Of a stretch of DNA of 64,000 bases, positions 17,042 through 26,214 are shown in pieces. The DNA is from DASTCZ01 sp035308165 (lineage in GTDB: Bacteria > Acidobacteriota > Terriglobia > Acidiferrales > UBA7541): NCBI GenBank assembly GCA_035308165.1, contig DATGHC010000067.1, forward strand, positions 124,001-188,000, written 5' to 3'. Each line of letters begins with the position of its first letter. Positions within the stretch are counted from its first letter, which is position 1. A program made the position numbers and the translations under genes. A model generated the notes under the pieces. That model ran no database searches. It worked only from the letters and a program-made list of their open reading frames with translations, and was not told the DNA's origin.

Positions 17042-17443
17042 TTACTTGGCTTCGGGGGAATCGCCGCGCTTTTTCTTCCAGTCGCCGATGGCGGCTTTAA
17101 TCGCGTCTTCGGCCAGCACCGAGCAGTGGATTTTCACCGGAGGCAGGCTTAGCTCCTTCACGATTTCCGTGTTCTTGATGGCAAGGGCCTCTTCCACCGT
17201 CTTGCCCTTCACCCACTCGGTGGCCAGCGAACTGGAAGCAATCGCCGAGCCGCACCCGAAGGTTTTGAACTTCGCCTCTTCGATGATGTGCGTCGCGGGA
17301 TTGATCTTCATCTGCAGCTTCATCACGTCGCCGCATTCGGGCGCGCCGACCAATCCGGTGCCCACGTTCGGGTCCTCCTTGGGAAGGCTGCCGACGTTGC
17401 GCGGATTGTTGTAGTGGTCAATCACTTTGTCCGAATAAGCCAT
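17042..17443 (-). CDS. iscU: Fe-S cluster scaffold IscU
   Basis: The protein has 133 residues. Cluster ligands C37, D39, C64, H106 and C107 are all present, and the HscA-recognition motif LPPVK is at residues 100-104. This defines the ISC scaffold and separates it from SufU (which has an insertion) and NifU N-terminal domains. IscU receives sulfur from IscS and assembles the cluster with iron and electrons from Fdx. It lies downstream of iscS. The short C-terminal tail (KKKRGDSPEAK) is basic and somewhat longer than in E. coli. Confidence 0.96.
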   Translation of the reverse strand: MAYSDKVIDHYNNPRNVGSLPKEDPNVGTGLVGAPECGDVMKLQMKINPATHIIEEAKFKTFGCGSAIASSSLATEWVKGKTVEEALAIKNTEIVKELSLPPVKIHCSVLAEDAIKAAIGDWKKKRGDSPEAK

Positions 17444-17509
17444 TTTGTTTTGCCTCTCTCTTAATTAGATGCGTTTTGCCAATCTTCGCCGCAATTCAGT
17501 GACGACGCT

Positions 17510-18742
17510 TCAGTGCCCGGAAGCAGCGGTCCCCCACTGCATCTTGCTGATGTCCACTCCTTCTTTTGCCATTTCGTAAAGCGGTGAGAGCTCGCGCAGC
17601 CGGCTCACCACTTCGTACATTCGGTTCACGACGTAATCCACTTCTTCTTCCGTATTAAATCGTCCCAATCCAAACCGGATGGAGGTATGCGCCAGATCCT
17701 CGCCGACTCCCAGCGCCTTCAACACATAACTGGGCTCCAGAGTGGCCGAAGTGCAAGCCGATCCGCTGGACACCGCGATATCGTTGATGCCCATCAGCAA
17801 CGATTCGCCTTCCACGAACGCGAAGCTCATGTTCAGGTTGTTCGGCAGGTGGTGCTCCATCGAGCCGTTGATATAAATTTCATCGAGTTTCGATTCCAGG
17901 CCCTTGCGCAACCGTTCGCGCAGCGCTATTAATCGGGCCGATTCAGTCGCCATTTCGTTTTGACATATTTCACAGGCCTTGCCGAAGCCCACGATTCCAG
18001 GCACGTTCAGAGTGCCCGAGCGCATCCCCCGCTCGTGTCCTCCGCCATCCAAAATCGCCGAAAGCTGCACGCGTGGATTGCGCCGCCGCACATAAAGCGC
18101 ACCGACGCCCTTCGGGCCGTAAATCTTGTGCGCGGTCATGCTTAACAAATCAATATTGTCGGCCTGCACGTCCACGGGAATCTTGCCGATGGCCTGTACG
18201 CCGTCCACATGAAACAGGACACCCTTTTCCTTGGCGATTTTCCCGATTTCAGCAATGGGTTGCACCACGCCGATTTCGTTGTTGGCGTACATAATGGAAA
18301 TCAGAATCGTCTTTGGCGTGATGGCCTTGCGCACATCTTCAGGATCGACGCGGCCATCCTTGCCCACGGGCAAATAAGTGACCTCATAGCCGTACTTCTC
18401 TAGGCGCTTGCAGGTGTCCAGCACCGCCTTGTGCTCGGTAACCTGCGTGATGATGTGATTACCCTTCTCCCGGTACATTTCCGCCGCGCCCTTGATCGCC
18501 AGGTTGTTGGACTCGGTAGCGCCGCTGGTGAAAATAATCTCCTTCGGCGAGGCATTCACCAGGCGGGCGATCTGTCCGCGGGCATTCTCAACGGCTTCCT
18601 CGGCCGTCCAGCCAAACGCGTGGTTGCGGCTGGCCGAGTTGCCGAAGTTTTCATTAAAAAATGGCAGCATTGCTTCCAACACGCGCGGGTCCACCGGGGT
18701 GGTCGCGTGATTATCCATGTAAATCGGTGTCTTGACGGCCAT
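17510..18742 (-). CDS. iscS: Cysteine desulfurase IscS
   Basis: The protein has 410 residues. It begins PIYMDNHATTPVDPRV, contains TSGATESNN, and has the PLP lysine K206 in TAHKIYGPKG and the persulfide Cys C330 in SSGSACTSA, matching E. coli IscS (K206 and C328). It is a class V aminotransferase-fold homodimer that converts cysteine to alanine and an enzyme-bound persulfide for IscU and for tRNA thiolation. The C-terminus (about 390-410) ends in KMQWGTAASGH, recalling the E. coli IScU-binding tail. It follows iscR by 64 nt and is the second gene of the operon. Confidence 0.97.
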   Translation of the reverse strand: MAVKTPIYMDNHATTPVDPRVLEAMLPFFNENFGNSASRNHAFGWTAEEAVENARGQIARLVNASPKEIIFTSGATESNNLAIKGAAEMYREKGNHIITQVTEHKAVLDTCKRLEKYGYEVTYLPVGKDGRVDPEDVRKAITPKTILISIMYANNEIGVVQPIAEIGKIAKEKGVLFHVDGVQAIGKIPVDVQADNIDLLSMTAHKIYGPKGVGALYVRRRNPRVQLSAILDGGGHERGMRSGTLNVPGIVGFGKACEICQNEMATESARLIALRERLRKGLESKLDEIYINGSMEHHLPNNLNMSFAFVEGESLLMGINDIAVSSGSACTSATLEPSYVLKALGVGEDLAHTSIRFGLGRFNTEEEVDYVVNRMYEVVSRLRELSPLYEMAKEGVDISKMQWGTAASGH

Positions 18743-18806
18743 TCTGACTCTCCTCAGTATTAAACTTGAACTCGTTCCGGTAACGCGGTCCCCCGAATTA
18801 ACTGTC

Positions 18807-19244
18807 CTAACTTTGCATTTGGACCAGCGCGGGCTGATCCGGATCCTCGCTCATCTGTGAAATCGTGACCGTGCTCAGCACTTGCATAATGCTTTCGTTT
18901 ACGCGTCGCAACGGCTCGCGCACGGTGCAGGTCGGTGACTGATAGCAATTCCCATGCGTCGTAACGCAGGAGGTTATGAAAACCGGACCATCCACCGCGC
19001 TGATCACGTCCAGCGCTGTAATGTCCTTCGGGTGTCGAGCCAGGCGATAGCCTCCCGCCGAGCCGTGCTGCGCCGTTACCAGCTTCTCGCGCGCCAGCTT
19101 CTGCAGAACCTTGGCCATCAGCGTGGAGGAAATCCCATATACTTCAGCGATTTCCGACGCGCTCTGCGCACTGTCCAAACCATGGGTGGCCAGATGCTTT
19201 ACAGCGATCAACCCGTAATCCGCCTTCTTGGATAGCTTCAGCAT
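18807..19244 (-). CDS. iscR: Rrf2-family [2Fe-2S] regulator IscR
   Basis: The protein has 145 residues from ATG 19244; a TTG five codons upstream (19259) is a weaker option. The N-terminal winged helix (LSKKADYGLIAVKHLA, SASEIAEVYGISSTLMAKVLQKL, GSAGGYRLAR) is typical of Rrf2. Cluster ligands C93, C100 and C106 (C-x6-C-x5-C) match the IscR arrangement. Holo-IscR represses the isc operon in proteobacteria. Here it is the first gene, directly behind a promoter that carries a good operator-like palindrome, so negative autoregulation is expected. Confidence 0.94.
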   Translation of the reverse strand: MLKLSKKADYGLIAVKHLATHGLDSAQSASEIAEVYGISSTLMAKVLQKLAREKLVTAQHGSAGGYRLARHPKDITALDVISAVDGPVFITSCVTTHGNCYQSPTCTVREPLRRVNESIMQVLSTVTISQMSEDPDQPALVQMQS

Positions 19245-19264
19245 GGTATTCTCGACCAAGTCAT

Positions 19265-19285
19265 ATACGACTAGTTTGGTCGTAT
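19265..19285. promoter_or_regulatory. Likely IscR operator
   Basis: A perfect inverted repeat ATACGAC-N7-GTCGTAT lies 20 nt upstream of the iscR start and immediately downstream of the -10 box. It resembles the class 1 IscR site (ATA-rich ends and central GACT/AGTC half-sites) known from enterobacteria; the minus strand reads ACTAGTCGTAT at one half. A site covering +1 would block transcription initiation. Confidence 0.75.
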
Positions 19286-19289
19286 TTCC

Positions 19290-19318
19290 ATACTACGCCG
19301 GGAGAAGTACGGAGTCAA
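19290..19318 (-). promoter_or_regulatory. isc operon promoter
   Basis: On the minus strand TTGACT (19313-19318) and TAGTAT (19290-19295) are separated by 17 nt, a near-consensus sigma-70 promoter. The predicted start of transcription falls in the ATACGAC palindrome. The rest of the 19245-19570 spacer is the upstream region of coaD, with a TAGAAT (19541-19546) that may be its -10 box. Confidence 0.8.
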
Positions 19319-19570
19319 GTCACTCCGGCATTGAATTTCGGCGTGTTTCCACTGATAACCATGCATCTTGGAGCGCCATGCAATTACGACTCATTCGGTC
19401 TGATATGTCAAAGACACCGCATCGAACGCGCAAATTCAGCGATTGAACGGGTCAAGCGGGTCGCCGACCGGGATAGGGTTATTCAGGTCAGGGCTTCACT
19501 CCACGCAACAATTCCTTCTTTTGCGCGCGGGGCGATAAGGTAGAATGGCGCAGCGGACGGCTTGCACAAG

Positions 19571-20053
19571 ATGAAAACTTCACTGGCAATCTACCCCGGC
19601 TCATTTGACCCGGTGACCAACGGCCACCTGGATCTTATCGAGCGCGGCACTAAAATCTTCGACCGGCTGGTGGTGGCCGTCCTGCGCAACCTGGATAAGG
19701 AGCCGCTGTTCCCCACTCAAGAGCGAGTGGACATGCTTCGCGAAGTGACGCGTCAGTGGGCCAACGTTGAAGTAGACGTTTTCGACGGACTGCTGGTGGA
19801 CTACGCGCGCAAGCGAAACGCACAGGTAATCCTTCGCGGAATCCGCGCCTTCAGCGACTATGAGTATGAATTGCAAATGGCGTTGATGAACCGCAGGCTC
19901 GAGTCCAACATTGAAACTGTCTTCATGATGCCCGCGGAGAAATACAGCTATTTGAGCTCACGACTGGTGCGGGAAATCGCGCACCTGGGCGGAGACATCA
20001 AGGGACTCGTGCCCCCGGTGGTGGAGCAGCGATTACGCGCGAAAGTAGTTTGA
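19571..20053 (+). CDS. coaD: Phosphopantetheine adenylyltransferase
   Basis: The protein has 160 residues from ATG 19571. The nucleotidyltransferase motif YPGSFDPVTNGH is at residues 8-19 and YSYLSSRLVRE, equivalent to the SSSxVRE signature, is near residue 125. It transfers AMP from ATP to 4'-phosphopantetheine in coenzyme A synthesis, in the cytoplasm, as a hexamer. The length is normal for the family. It starts a + strand gene row leading to an aminotransferase 28 nt further on. Confidence 0.96.
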   Translation: MKTSLAIYPGSFDPVTNGHLDLIERGTKIFDRLVVAVLRNLDKEPLFPTQERVDMLREVTRQWANVEVDVFDGLLVDYARKRNAQVILRGIRAFSDYEYELQMALMNRRLESNIETVFMMPAEKYSYLSSRLVREIAHLGGDIKGLVPPVVEQRLRAKVV

Positions 20054-20081
20054 ATGTGCGGCCTTACTGGAGATCCCGAAC

Positions 20082-21278
20082 TTGACGATTAAATTCGCGG
20101 AACGCGTGAACAGAATTGCCTCTTCGCCCACTTTGGCGGTGCTCATGGCCGCCGCCGAATACAAGGCGCGCGGAATTGACGTGGTGGACTTCGGGCCTGG
20201 CGAGCCGGACTTTCCCACGCCTGACCATATCAAGCGCGCGGCGGTTCAGGCGCTGGAGCAAAATTTCACCAAGTACACGGCCTCGGGCGGGATCCTGCCG
20301 CTGCGCGAAGCGATCGCCAAATGGCACGGCGCGCAATTCGGATCGAAGTATGAATCAGGCGAATCCATGTTCACCGCGGGCGGCAAGCACGCGTTGTTCA
20401 ATGCCCTCAACGCGCTGATCGAGTCGGGCGACGAAGTCCTCGTCCCGGTTCCTTACTGGGTGAGTTATCCCGACATGGTGAAATACGCGGGCGGCGTGCC
20501 AGTTTTCCTGCAAACGAACGTGGAAGATGGATTCGCGCTGCGTGCCGCGGCGGTCGAGCAAACTATCGGGCCGCGCACCAAGATGATTATTATGAATTCG
20601 CCGAGCAATCCTTCGGGCGCGGTGATTCCCAACGGCGAATACGAGCGAATCATGGAACTTTGCCGGCGGCGCGACATCTGGCTGCTGGCGGATGAGTGCT
20701 ACTCACACTTTATTTACGACGGCGGCAAACCATTTTCCATCGCGAAGAGCGCAAGCGCGACGCCGCACGTGATCGTTGCCGGATCGCTCTCCAAGACTTT
20801 TGCCATGACCGGCTGGCGCGCCGGGTTTGCGCTGGCGCCCAAGCCTGTAATCGATGCGATGACACGGCTGGCCAGCCAATCCACATCCAATCCCAGTTCG
20901 ATAACGCAGAAAGCGGCGCTGATGGCGCTCACCAGCCCGATGGACACCGTCGTGGCGATGCTCGCGGAATACACCAAACGCCGCGCGCATATTCTGGCCG
21001 GGCTGCGCGCGATTCCGGGGATTTCCTGCGCCGCTCCGCAGGGCGCATTCTACATGTTCCCGGACGTTTCAAAACTGCTGGGGCGCAACGGTGCCGCTGG
21101 TGACACGCCCGCGCTTGCCAAACAAATGTTGGAGACAGCGCATGTGGCGCTGGTAGCCGGCGATGCGTTCGGCGCGCCCGGCTATGTGCGCATTTCTTAC
21201 GCGACCAGCATGGAACGCATTGATGAAGGACTGCGCCGCATGGCGAAGTTTTTTGCGGGGGCCGCGGCCGCGTCGTGA
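20082..21278 (+). CDS. Class I aminotransferase (aspartate/prephenate type)
   Basis: The protein has 398 residues with a TTG start at 20082 supported by GGAG nine bases upstream. Fold type I PLP features are present: GPGEPDFPTPDHIKRA near the N-terminus, NSPSNPSGAV, ADECYSHF, and the PLP lysine K238 in SLSKTFAMTGWRAG. This is the aspartate aminotransferase Ib group (AspC/AspB), which often also acts on prephenate. Substrate specificity cannot be read from sequence. The stop overlaps the GTG start of manA by 4 nt (GTGA). Confidence 0.93.
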   Translation: MTIKFAERVNRIASSPTLAVLMAAAEYKARGIDVVDFGPGEPDFPTPDHIKRAAVQALEQNFTKYTASGGILPLREAIAKWHGAQFGSKYESGESMFTAGGKHALFNALNALIESGDEVLVPVPYWVSYPDMVKYAGGVPVFLQTNVEDGFALRAAAVEQTIGPRTKMIIMNSPSNPSGAVIPNGEYERIMELCRRRDIWLLADECYSHFIYDGGKPFSIAKSASATPHVIVAGSLSKTFAMTGWRAGFALAPKPVIDAMTRLASQSTSNPSSITQKAALMALTSPMDTVVAMLAEYTKRRAHILAGLRAIPGISCAAPQGAFYMFPDVSKLLGRNGAAGDTPALAKQMLETAHVALVAGDAFGAPGYVRISYATSMERIDEGLRRMAKFFAGAAAAS

Positions 21279-22384
21279 CGCGCGACTTCCACGCGCAACC
21301 CGCGCCTCGTCCCGCGCGCATCGAACCCATCTTCATGCCGCGCATCTGGGGGTCGGCTTCGCTCACTCCACTTTTTCCGGACGCTCCGAAATTACAGAAA
21401 TCCAGCGCCAGCGATCTCCCCATTGGTGAAGTGTGGCTCACCGGAAATACGTGCAAGTTCGCGGACGGCCCATTCGCGGGCCTCGCTCTTGGCGAAGCCT
21501 GGCGCGAAATGCCCGCCTCCTGGGCGGGCACGCGGATGGACACGACCGCTGCTTTTCCACTGCTCGTAAAATTCCTGTTCCCCGCCCAGAAGCTTTCCGT
21601 GCAGGTGCATCCGAGCGATGAATACGCACGCGAACACGAAGCGGCTTCGGGCTGCAAGGGCAAAACGGAAATCTGGTACGCGGTAGCCGCTCAACCCGGC
21701 GCCGACATTTTCGTGGGTTTGAAATCAGGAATCACTCCTGAAAACTTTCGGAGGGCAATTGAGGATGGCACCGTCGAGGATTGCTTGAACCGCGTCCCTG
21801 TATCCGCGGGTGATGCGATCTTCGTCCCCGCGGGAACGGCGCACACGATTGGCCCGGGGTTGGTGCTGTGCGAGATTCAGGAGAACTCCGACCTCACCTA
21901 TCGCGTATACGATTACGGCCGCAGAAATCCAGACGGCACCACCCGCGAGCTACACGTGGAGAAGGCTATGGCGGTGATGAATTTTGGCGAGCAACGAGGA
22001 AGAAAAGTTCGTCCAGCGTGCGCCGAGGCGCATGGCGGAGAGATCATTCACTTCGTTGCCTGCAAGTATTTCGCCCTGGAGAAATGGGAATTTACCGCGC
22101 CAATCGATTTGCGCACTGAACCGGAACACTTTGGACTTTGGATGGTGATTGCCGGGCGCGGGAAAATTTCTTGGCCTACGGCTGGCGAGGGTGGCGCGGG
22201 AAAATCAGATTTTGCGGCCGGACAAGCCTGGTTTGTGCCCGCCGCACAGACCAATTGGCGGATCGAGCCAGCCGAGCCGACAACCATGCTGCACTCATAC
22301 GTGCCTGATCTCTCGCGCTATGCCGCGCAGCTCGCGGCCTGTGGAATTGCAGCCGAACAAATTGAAGCGGTCGTGCAGCGGTGA
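21275..22384 (+). CDS. manA: Class I mannose-6-phosphate isomerase
   Basis: The protein has 369 residues with a GTG start overlapping the aminotransferase stop. Zinc ligands expected for type I enzymes are visible: QVHPSDEYA (H112), KTEIWY (E132) and GTAHTIG (H190), in a cupin fold beginning PRIWGSASL. It interconverts fructose-6-phosphate and mannose-6-phosphate, the first step towards GDP-mannose. Manc and a phosphomannomutase follow on the same strand, so the whole GDP-mannose route is encoded within 4 kb. Its C-terminal half is a second, degenerate cupin domain as in Bacillus-type ManA. Confidence 0.93.
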   Translation: MTRDFHAQPAPRPARIEPIFMPRIWGSASLTPLFPDAPKLQKSSASDLPIGEVWLTGNTCKFADGPFAGLALGEAWREMPASWAGTRMDTTAAFPLLVKFLFPAQKLSVQVHPSDEYAREHEAASGCKGKTEIWYAVAAQPGADIFVGLKSGITPENFRRAIEDGTVEDCLNRVPVSAGDAIFVPAGTAHTIGPGLVLCEIQENSDLTYRVYDYGRRNPDGTTRELHVEKAMAVMNFGEQRGRKVRPACAEAHGGEIIHFVACKYFALEKWEFTAPIDLRTEPEHFGLWMVIAGRGKISWPTAGEGGAGKSDFAAGQAWFVPAAQTNWRIEPAEPTTMLHSYVPDLSRYAAQLAACGIAAEQIEAVVQR

Positions 22385-22433
22385 GAATGGATCAGTTGCA
22401 GGTCTGTTGTCCCACTTGGGCAGGGTTGGGGGC

Positions 22434-23639
22434 ATGAACCATCGCTCCAACAATTCGCGCACTGAGAAACTTCCGGCATACGCAGTGATTCTGGCCGGAG
22501 GACGAGGCACGCGTTTCTGGCCGCGCAGCCGCCTGCGCTCGCCAAAGCAATTGCTGAACATTATCGGCGACAGCACCATGTTGCAGCAGACGGCTGGACG
22601 CCTCTCTCCTTTGTTCGCACCGCATCAATTTTTCGTTGTGACCAACGAGGAACAGGCTGCACAGGTGCGCAAGCAATTGCCGCGAGTCCCGCGGACGCAA
22701 ATACTTTCGGAACCAATCGGACGCAATACCGCCGCGGCGATCGGTCTGGCCGCGATTCATATCCGACACGCGCAGGGGACCGCGCGCGGAGTAGCCCACC
22801 AAGATGCCGTCATGGCGGTGCTGCCCGCCGATCAGTACATCGCGCGCGCACCGAAATACCGATCGCTCGTGAGCGCGGCACTTCAGGCGGCATCGAGCGC
22901 GGGACAAATGGTCGTACTAGGCATTCCTCCCACGCGCCCGGATACTGGCTTCGGCTACATCGAGTGCATCCGAAATGCGAGGCTCAGGAACGCGGGCAAA
23001 CTTGCCGCAGCCGCGCAAATCCTTTTTGTGCGGCGCTTCAAGGAAAAACCACCGCTCGCCTTGGCTCGCCGCTACGTCGCCTCGGGCCGCTATTTCTGGA
23101 ATGCGGGAATGTTCTTCTGGCGCGTGTCAACCTTTCTCGAAAATCTGCGGCGTTTTCTGCCCAAGACATTTGCTGCGCTTGAAGAACTTTCTGCGACCAT
23201 CGGCACACCGCGCTACTTGCGAACGCTGGCAGTGATTTATCCGCGGCTTGAAAATGTTTCCGTGGATTATGCCATCCTTGAGCCGGCCACGCGCCTGCCG
23301 GGGGAACCGACTGTGCAGATGGTTCCCGCGGAAATCGGATGGAGCGATATCGGTTCGTGGGAAGCGGTGTACGAGTTGCTCGCCGCGGCGTCACGCGGTG
23401 AACGGCAAAAGAGCGGTGCACGAAATGCCGCGAATGTTGCCGCGGGTGCACATTACACTCTCGACGCAAATGGCAATTTTCTCTGGAGCCCGCGCAAATT
23501 CATCGCCACGGTTGGAGTGGACAATCTCATCGTTGTGGAAACAGAGGACGCACTTCTGATTTGTCCACGTGAACGCGCGCAAGACGTGGGGAAGATCGTG
23601 AAATGGCTGGAAGCGGAAAAGCGCCGGGATTTGCTGTGA
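22434..23639 (+). CDS. manC: Mannose-1-phosphate guanylyltransferase
   Basis: The protein has 401 residues from ATG 22434. A longer open frame starts at 22149 inside manA but would not belong to the family. The nucleotidyltransferase signature AVILAGGRGTRFWPRSR is at residues 17-32, followed by SPKQLL. EPIGRNTAAAIGLAA, LPADQYI and WNAGMFFW are also characteristic. It makes GDP-mannose from mannose-1-phosphate and GTP. It lacks a C-terminal isomerase domain, in line with a separate manA 49 nt upstream. GDP-mannose would feed glycans of the envelope. Confidence 0.93.
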   Translation: MNHRSNNSRTEKLPAYAVILAGGRGTRFWPRSRLRSPKQLLNIIGDSTMLQQTAGRLSPLFAPHQFFVVTNEEQAAQVRKQLPRVPRTQILSEPIGRNTAAAIGLAAIHIRHAQGTARGVAHQDAVMAVLPADQYIARAPKYRSLVSAALQAASSAGQMVVLGIPPTRPDTGFGYIECIRNARLRNAGKLAAAAQILFVRRFKEKPPLALARRYVASGRYFWNAGMFFWRVSTFLENLRRFLPKTFAALEELSATIGTPRYLRTLAVIYPRLENVSVDYAILEPATRLPGEPTVQMVPAEIGWSDIGSWEAVYELLAAASRGERQKSGARNAANVAAGAHYTLDANGNFLWSPRKFIATVGVDNLIVVETEDALLICPRERAQDVGKIVKWLEAEKRRDLL

Positions 23640-23750
23640 ACGCGTAGCTCAGGACAAAGTGCAATGACAATCCAGATTGGATGAACGCGTGAAGCGGGGA
23701 CTATCTATACGGATGGTGGACATTCGTCAAAAAAGTACTCACCGTATTCC

Positions 23751-25181
23751 ATGACGAAAAAGAAAGCGGCAGAAAAGATCAAATTCGGGACAGACGGCTG
23801 GCGCGGCGTAATTGCCGAGGATTTCACCTATGCGAATGTGCGCCAAGTGGCCTGCGCCATCGCGCGATACGTGGTGCGCGCTGAGCGCCCCGGCAGCGGC
23901 GTGATCATCGGATACGACAACCGATTCGGCTCCGAGCAATTTGCACGCATCGCCGCCGAAACTGTGGCAATGACCGGCACGCCGGTTTGGATCACCGAAA
24001 CTCCGTGTCCCACGCCGGCAGTTTCTCTGCTGGTGAAGCAACGCGGCGCTGCTGGTGGGATCATGATCACCGCCAGCCACAACCCGTATCGCTGGAATGG
24101 TATGAAGTACAAGGCCAGCTATGGCAGCTCAGCGCTTCCGGGCATCGTGGCGCAAATTGAAAATGAACTGGCGAAGGTGCTTCGCGATGGTGTTCCTCCA
24201 CTTCCGCCGCGTGGCGATCTGATCCACCCGCTTTCATTTCGCTCAACATATGTCGACACCATCGAAAAACTTGTGGATTGGGAACGGGTGAAGAGCCATC
24301 CCCTTAAGTTGGTTGTCGATCCCATGCACGGTTCAGCGTGCGGCTTGCTCAAAGAAGTCCTTGCGCGGCATGGAGTGGCCTGCGATGAAATTCGCGGGAC
24401 CCGCGATCCGCTTTTTGGGGGGGTGAATCCCGAGCCCATCGAGCCGCACATTGCCGCACTCCAACGGGCGGTATGCGACGGTGGATATGACGCTGGCCTC
24501 GCGGCGGACGGCGATGGCGACCGCATCGGTGCGGTGGACCGAGACGGAAAATTTGTGACCCCTCATCAGATTTTTTCCCTGCTGCTGTGGCATCTGGCAG
24601 GTACGCGGCAGATTCCGGGCGAGGTGGCCAAAACATTCTCCACTACAAAAATGGTGGACAAGATCGCCGCAAAGTACAACCGAAAAGTGCATGAAACCCC
24701 CATCGGCTTTAAATACATTTGCGAGCTGATGCTGGAACGCGACATTCTCCTGGGCGGCGAGGAGTCCGGGGGCATCGGCACGAGCCTTTATTTGCCGGAG
24801 CGTGATGCCACCGTAACCGCGCTGCTGCTGGTGGAGCTTATGGCCTGGCACGGCAGGGGCCTGGGCGAACTGGTGCGCCAGCTGCAAAATGAATTCGGCG
24901 AGTTCAACTATGGCCGCGTGGACCTGGACTTGAAACCCGGACAAAAGGAACGCGCGGTCGAGTATTTTTCCAACGCAAAAAAGGTCAAGCGCTGGTTGGA
25001 TTGGGAAATCACGAAACGCGAGGACATGGACGGCATCAAGATCTATCTAGGCGACGTCGGCTGGCTGCTGGTGCGCGCCTCAGGAACGGAGGCCATGCTG
25101 CGCATCTATGCGGAAACGTCGCGGCCCGGCACCACGCGGCGCATCCTCGACGAAACCTCCACATTCGTGCAGAATCTCTAG
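23751..25181 (+). CDS. Phosphomannomutase/phosphoglucomutase
   Basis: The protein has 476 residues of the alpha-D-phosphohexomutase superfamily. Active-site motifs are ITASHNP (phosphoserine S109), the metal loop DGDGDRIGAVD, the sugar loop GGEESGG and the phosphate-binding RASGTEAMLRIYAE near the C-terminus. KFGTDGWRG near the N-terminus is usual in the PGM/PMM group. In the context of manA and manC it probably converts mannose-6-phosphate to mannose-1-phosphate, but glucose substrates are possible. It follows manC after a 111-nt gap, so it may have its own promoter. Confidence 0.92.
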   Translation: MTKKKAAEKIKFGTDGWRGVIAEDFTYANVRQVACAIARYVVRAERPGSGVIIGYDNRFGSEQFARIAAETVAMTGTPVWITETPCPTPAVSLLVKQRGAAGGIMITASHNPYRWNGMKYKASYGSSALPGIVAQIENELAKVLRDGVPPLPPRGDLIHPLSFRSTYVDTIEKLVDWERVKSHPLKLVVDPMHGSACGLLKEVLARHGVACDEIRGTRDPLFGGVNPEPIEPHIAALQRAVCDGGYDAGLAADGDGDRIGAVDRDGKFVTPHQIFSLLLWHLAGTRQIPGEVAKTFSTTKMVDKIAAKYNRKVHETPIGFKYICELMLERDILLGGEESGGIGTSLYLPERDATVTALLLVELMAWHGRGLGELVRQLQNEFGEFNYGRVDLDLKPGQKERAVEYFSNAKKVKRWLDWEITKREDMDGIKIYLGDVGWLLVRASGTEAMLRIYAETSRPGTTRRILDETSTFVQNL

Positions 25182-25242
25182 CCGGTACTCGATGTATCGA
25201 AGCTGGTGACTGTCGGACCATCCAAAGGATCGGAGCAGAATT

Positions 25243-26124
25243 GTGAATCGGCGAATCTACACACTCGATGTTTTTACGGGAACAAAGTTCGCGGGAAATC
25301 CACTTGCGGTGGTCACCGATGGCGACGGGCTTTCCGTGCAGCGCATGCAGGACGTCGCGCGGGAAATGAACTTGAGCGAAACGGTTTTCGTCCAGAAGCC
25401 CACAAATTCGCAGGCGCTGGCCCGGCTGCGCATATTCACCACGCAAACGGAGCTGCGCCTTGCCGGCCATCCGGTGATCGGCACCTGGTTCTTGCTGGCA
25501 CAGTTGGGGGTGGTGCCTGCGCAGGAGGGCCCGGTCCATATCATTCAGCAGACCGGCGCGGGACTGTTGCCCGTGGAAATATCATTCCACGACGGGCGTC
25601 CGTCGCTGGTCACCATGTTGCAGAAGCCCGCTGTATTCAAGACCGCGCGCATCTCCAAGCCCGCTTTGATGCGCGCGCTGGGACTTTCTCCTCGCGAATT
25701 GTCCGCCGCGCTCCCTCTTGAATCCGTTTCCACGGGAATTTTCAATCTGATGGTGCCTCTAGTGAGTCGTAAGTCGTTGGGAAAGATTCGGCCCGACCCA
25801 CGCGCGCTATATGCCGCGCTGGGCGGAGAGGACACGATGGCCTACTGTTTTGTGATTGGTGCGCGCGGCAAGGTTTTCTCGCGCGGTATGTTGCCCTGGC
25901 CCGTCGCGGAAGATCCGGCGACCGGTTCTGCCGCAGGATCACTGGGCGCCTATCTGGTCCGACACGGAAAATTGCGTGTTGGAGAAACGCTCAGCATCGC
26001 ACAGGGAATTGAGATGGACCGGCCCAGCCATATTGAGGTGATGGTGGATGAGCGCCGGGGCAAATTGGTGCCGCGCGTGAGCGGGTCGGCAGTGGTCGTG
26101 GTGGAAGGCTCGCTCGAAGCGTAG
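25243..26124 (+). CDS. PhzF-family isomerase
   Basis: The protein has 293 residues with a GTG start at 25243. It shows the PhzF layout of two similar halves: DVFTGTKFAGNPLAVV at the N-terminus, the catalytic Glu in NLSETVFV (E46), ELRLAGHPVIGT (H76) and EDPATGSAAG in the second half. PhzF of phenazine synthesis isomerises trans-2,3-dihydro-3-hydroxyanthranilate, but most family members, including ones like this without phz neighbours, have unknown substrates. A strong terminator follows. Confidence 0.88.
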   Translation: MNRRIYTLDVFTGTKFAGNPLAVVTDGDGLSVQRMQDVAREMNLSETVFVQKPTNSQALARLRIFTTQTELRLAGHPVIGTWFLLAQLGVVPAQEGPVHIIQQTGAGLLPVEISFHDGRPSLVTMLQKPAVFKTARISKPALMRALGLSPRELSAALPLESVSTGIFNLMVPLVSRKSLGKIRPDPRALYAALGGEDTMAYCFVIGARGKVFSRGMLPWPVAEDPATGSAAGSLGAYLVRHGKLRVGETLSIAQGIEMDRPSHIEVMVDERRGKLVPRVSGSAVVVVEGSLEA

Positions 26125-26144
26125 ATGTAACCCCAATTAGAATG

Positions 26145-26174
26145 AAAAGGCCGGCCTCGGTGGGCCGGCCTTTT
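26145..26174. terminator. Bidirectional intrinsic terminator
   Basis: A 12-bp perfect stem AAAAGGCCGGCC / GGCCGGCCTTTT with a 6-nt loop (TCGGTG) lies between the convergent phzF-like gene and the coiled-coil gene. The A and T tracts make it work in both directions. Confidence 0.9.
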
Positions 26175-26214
26175 CATTGGTTAGCAGAATTGCGGGATCG
26201 ATTGGATTGTTAAA

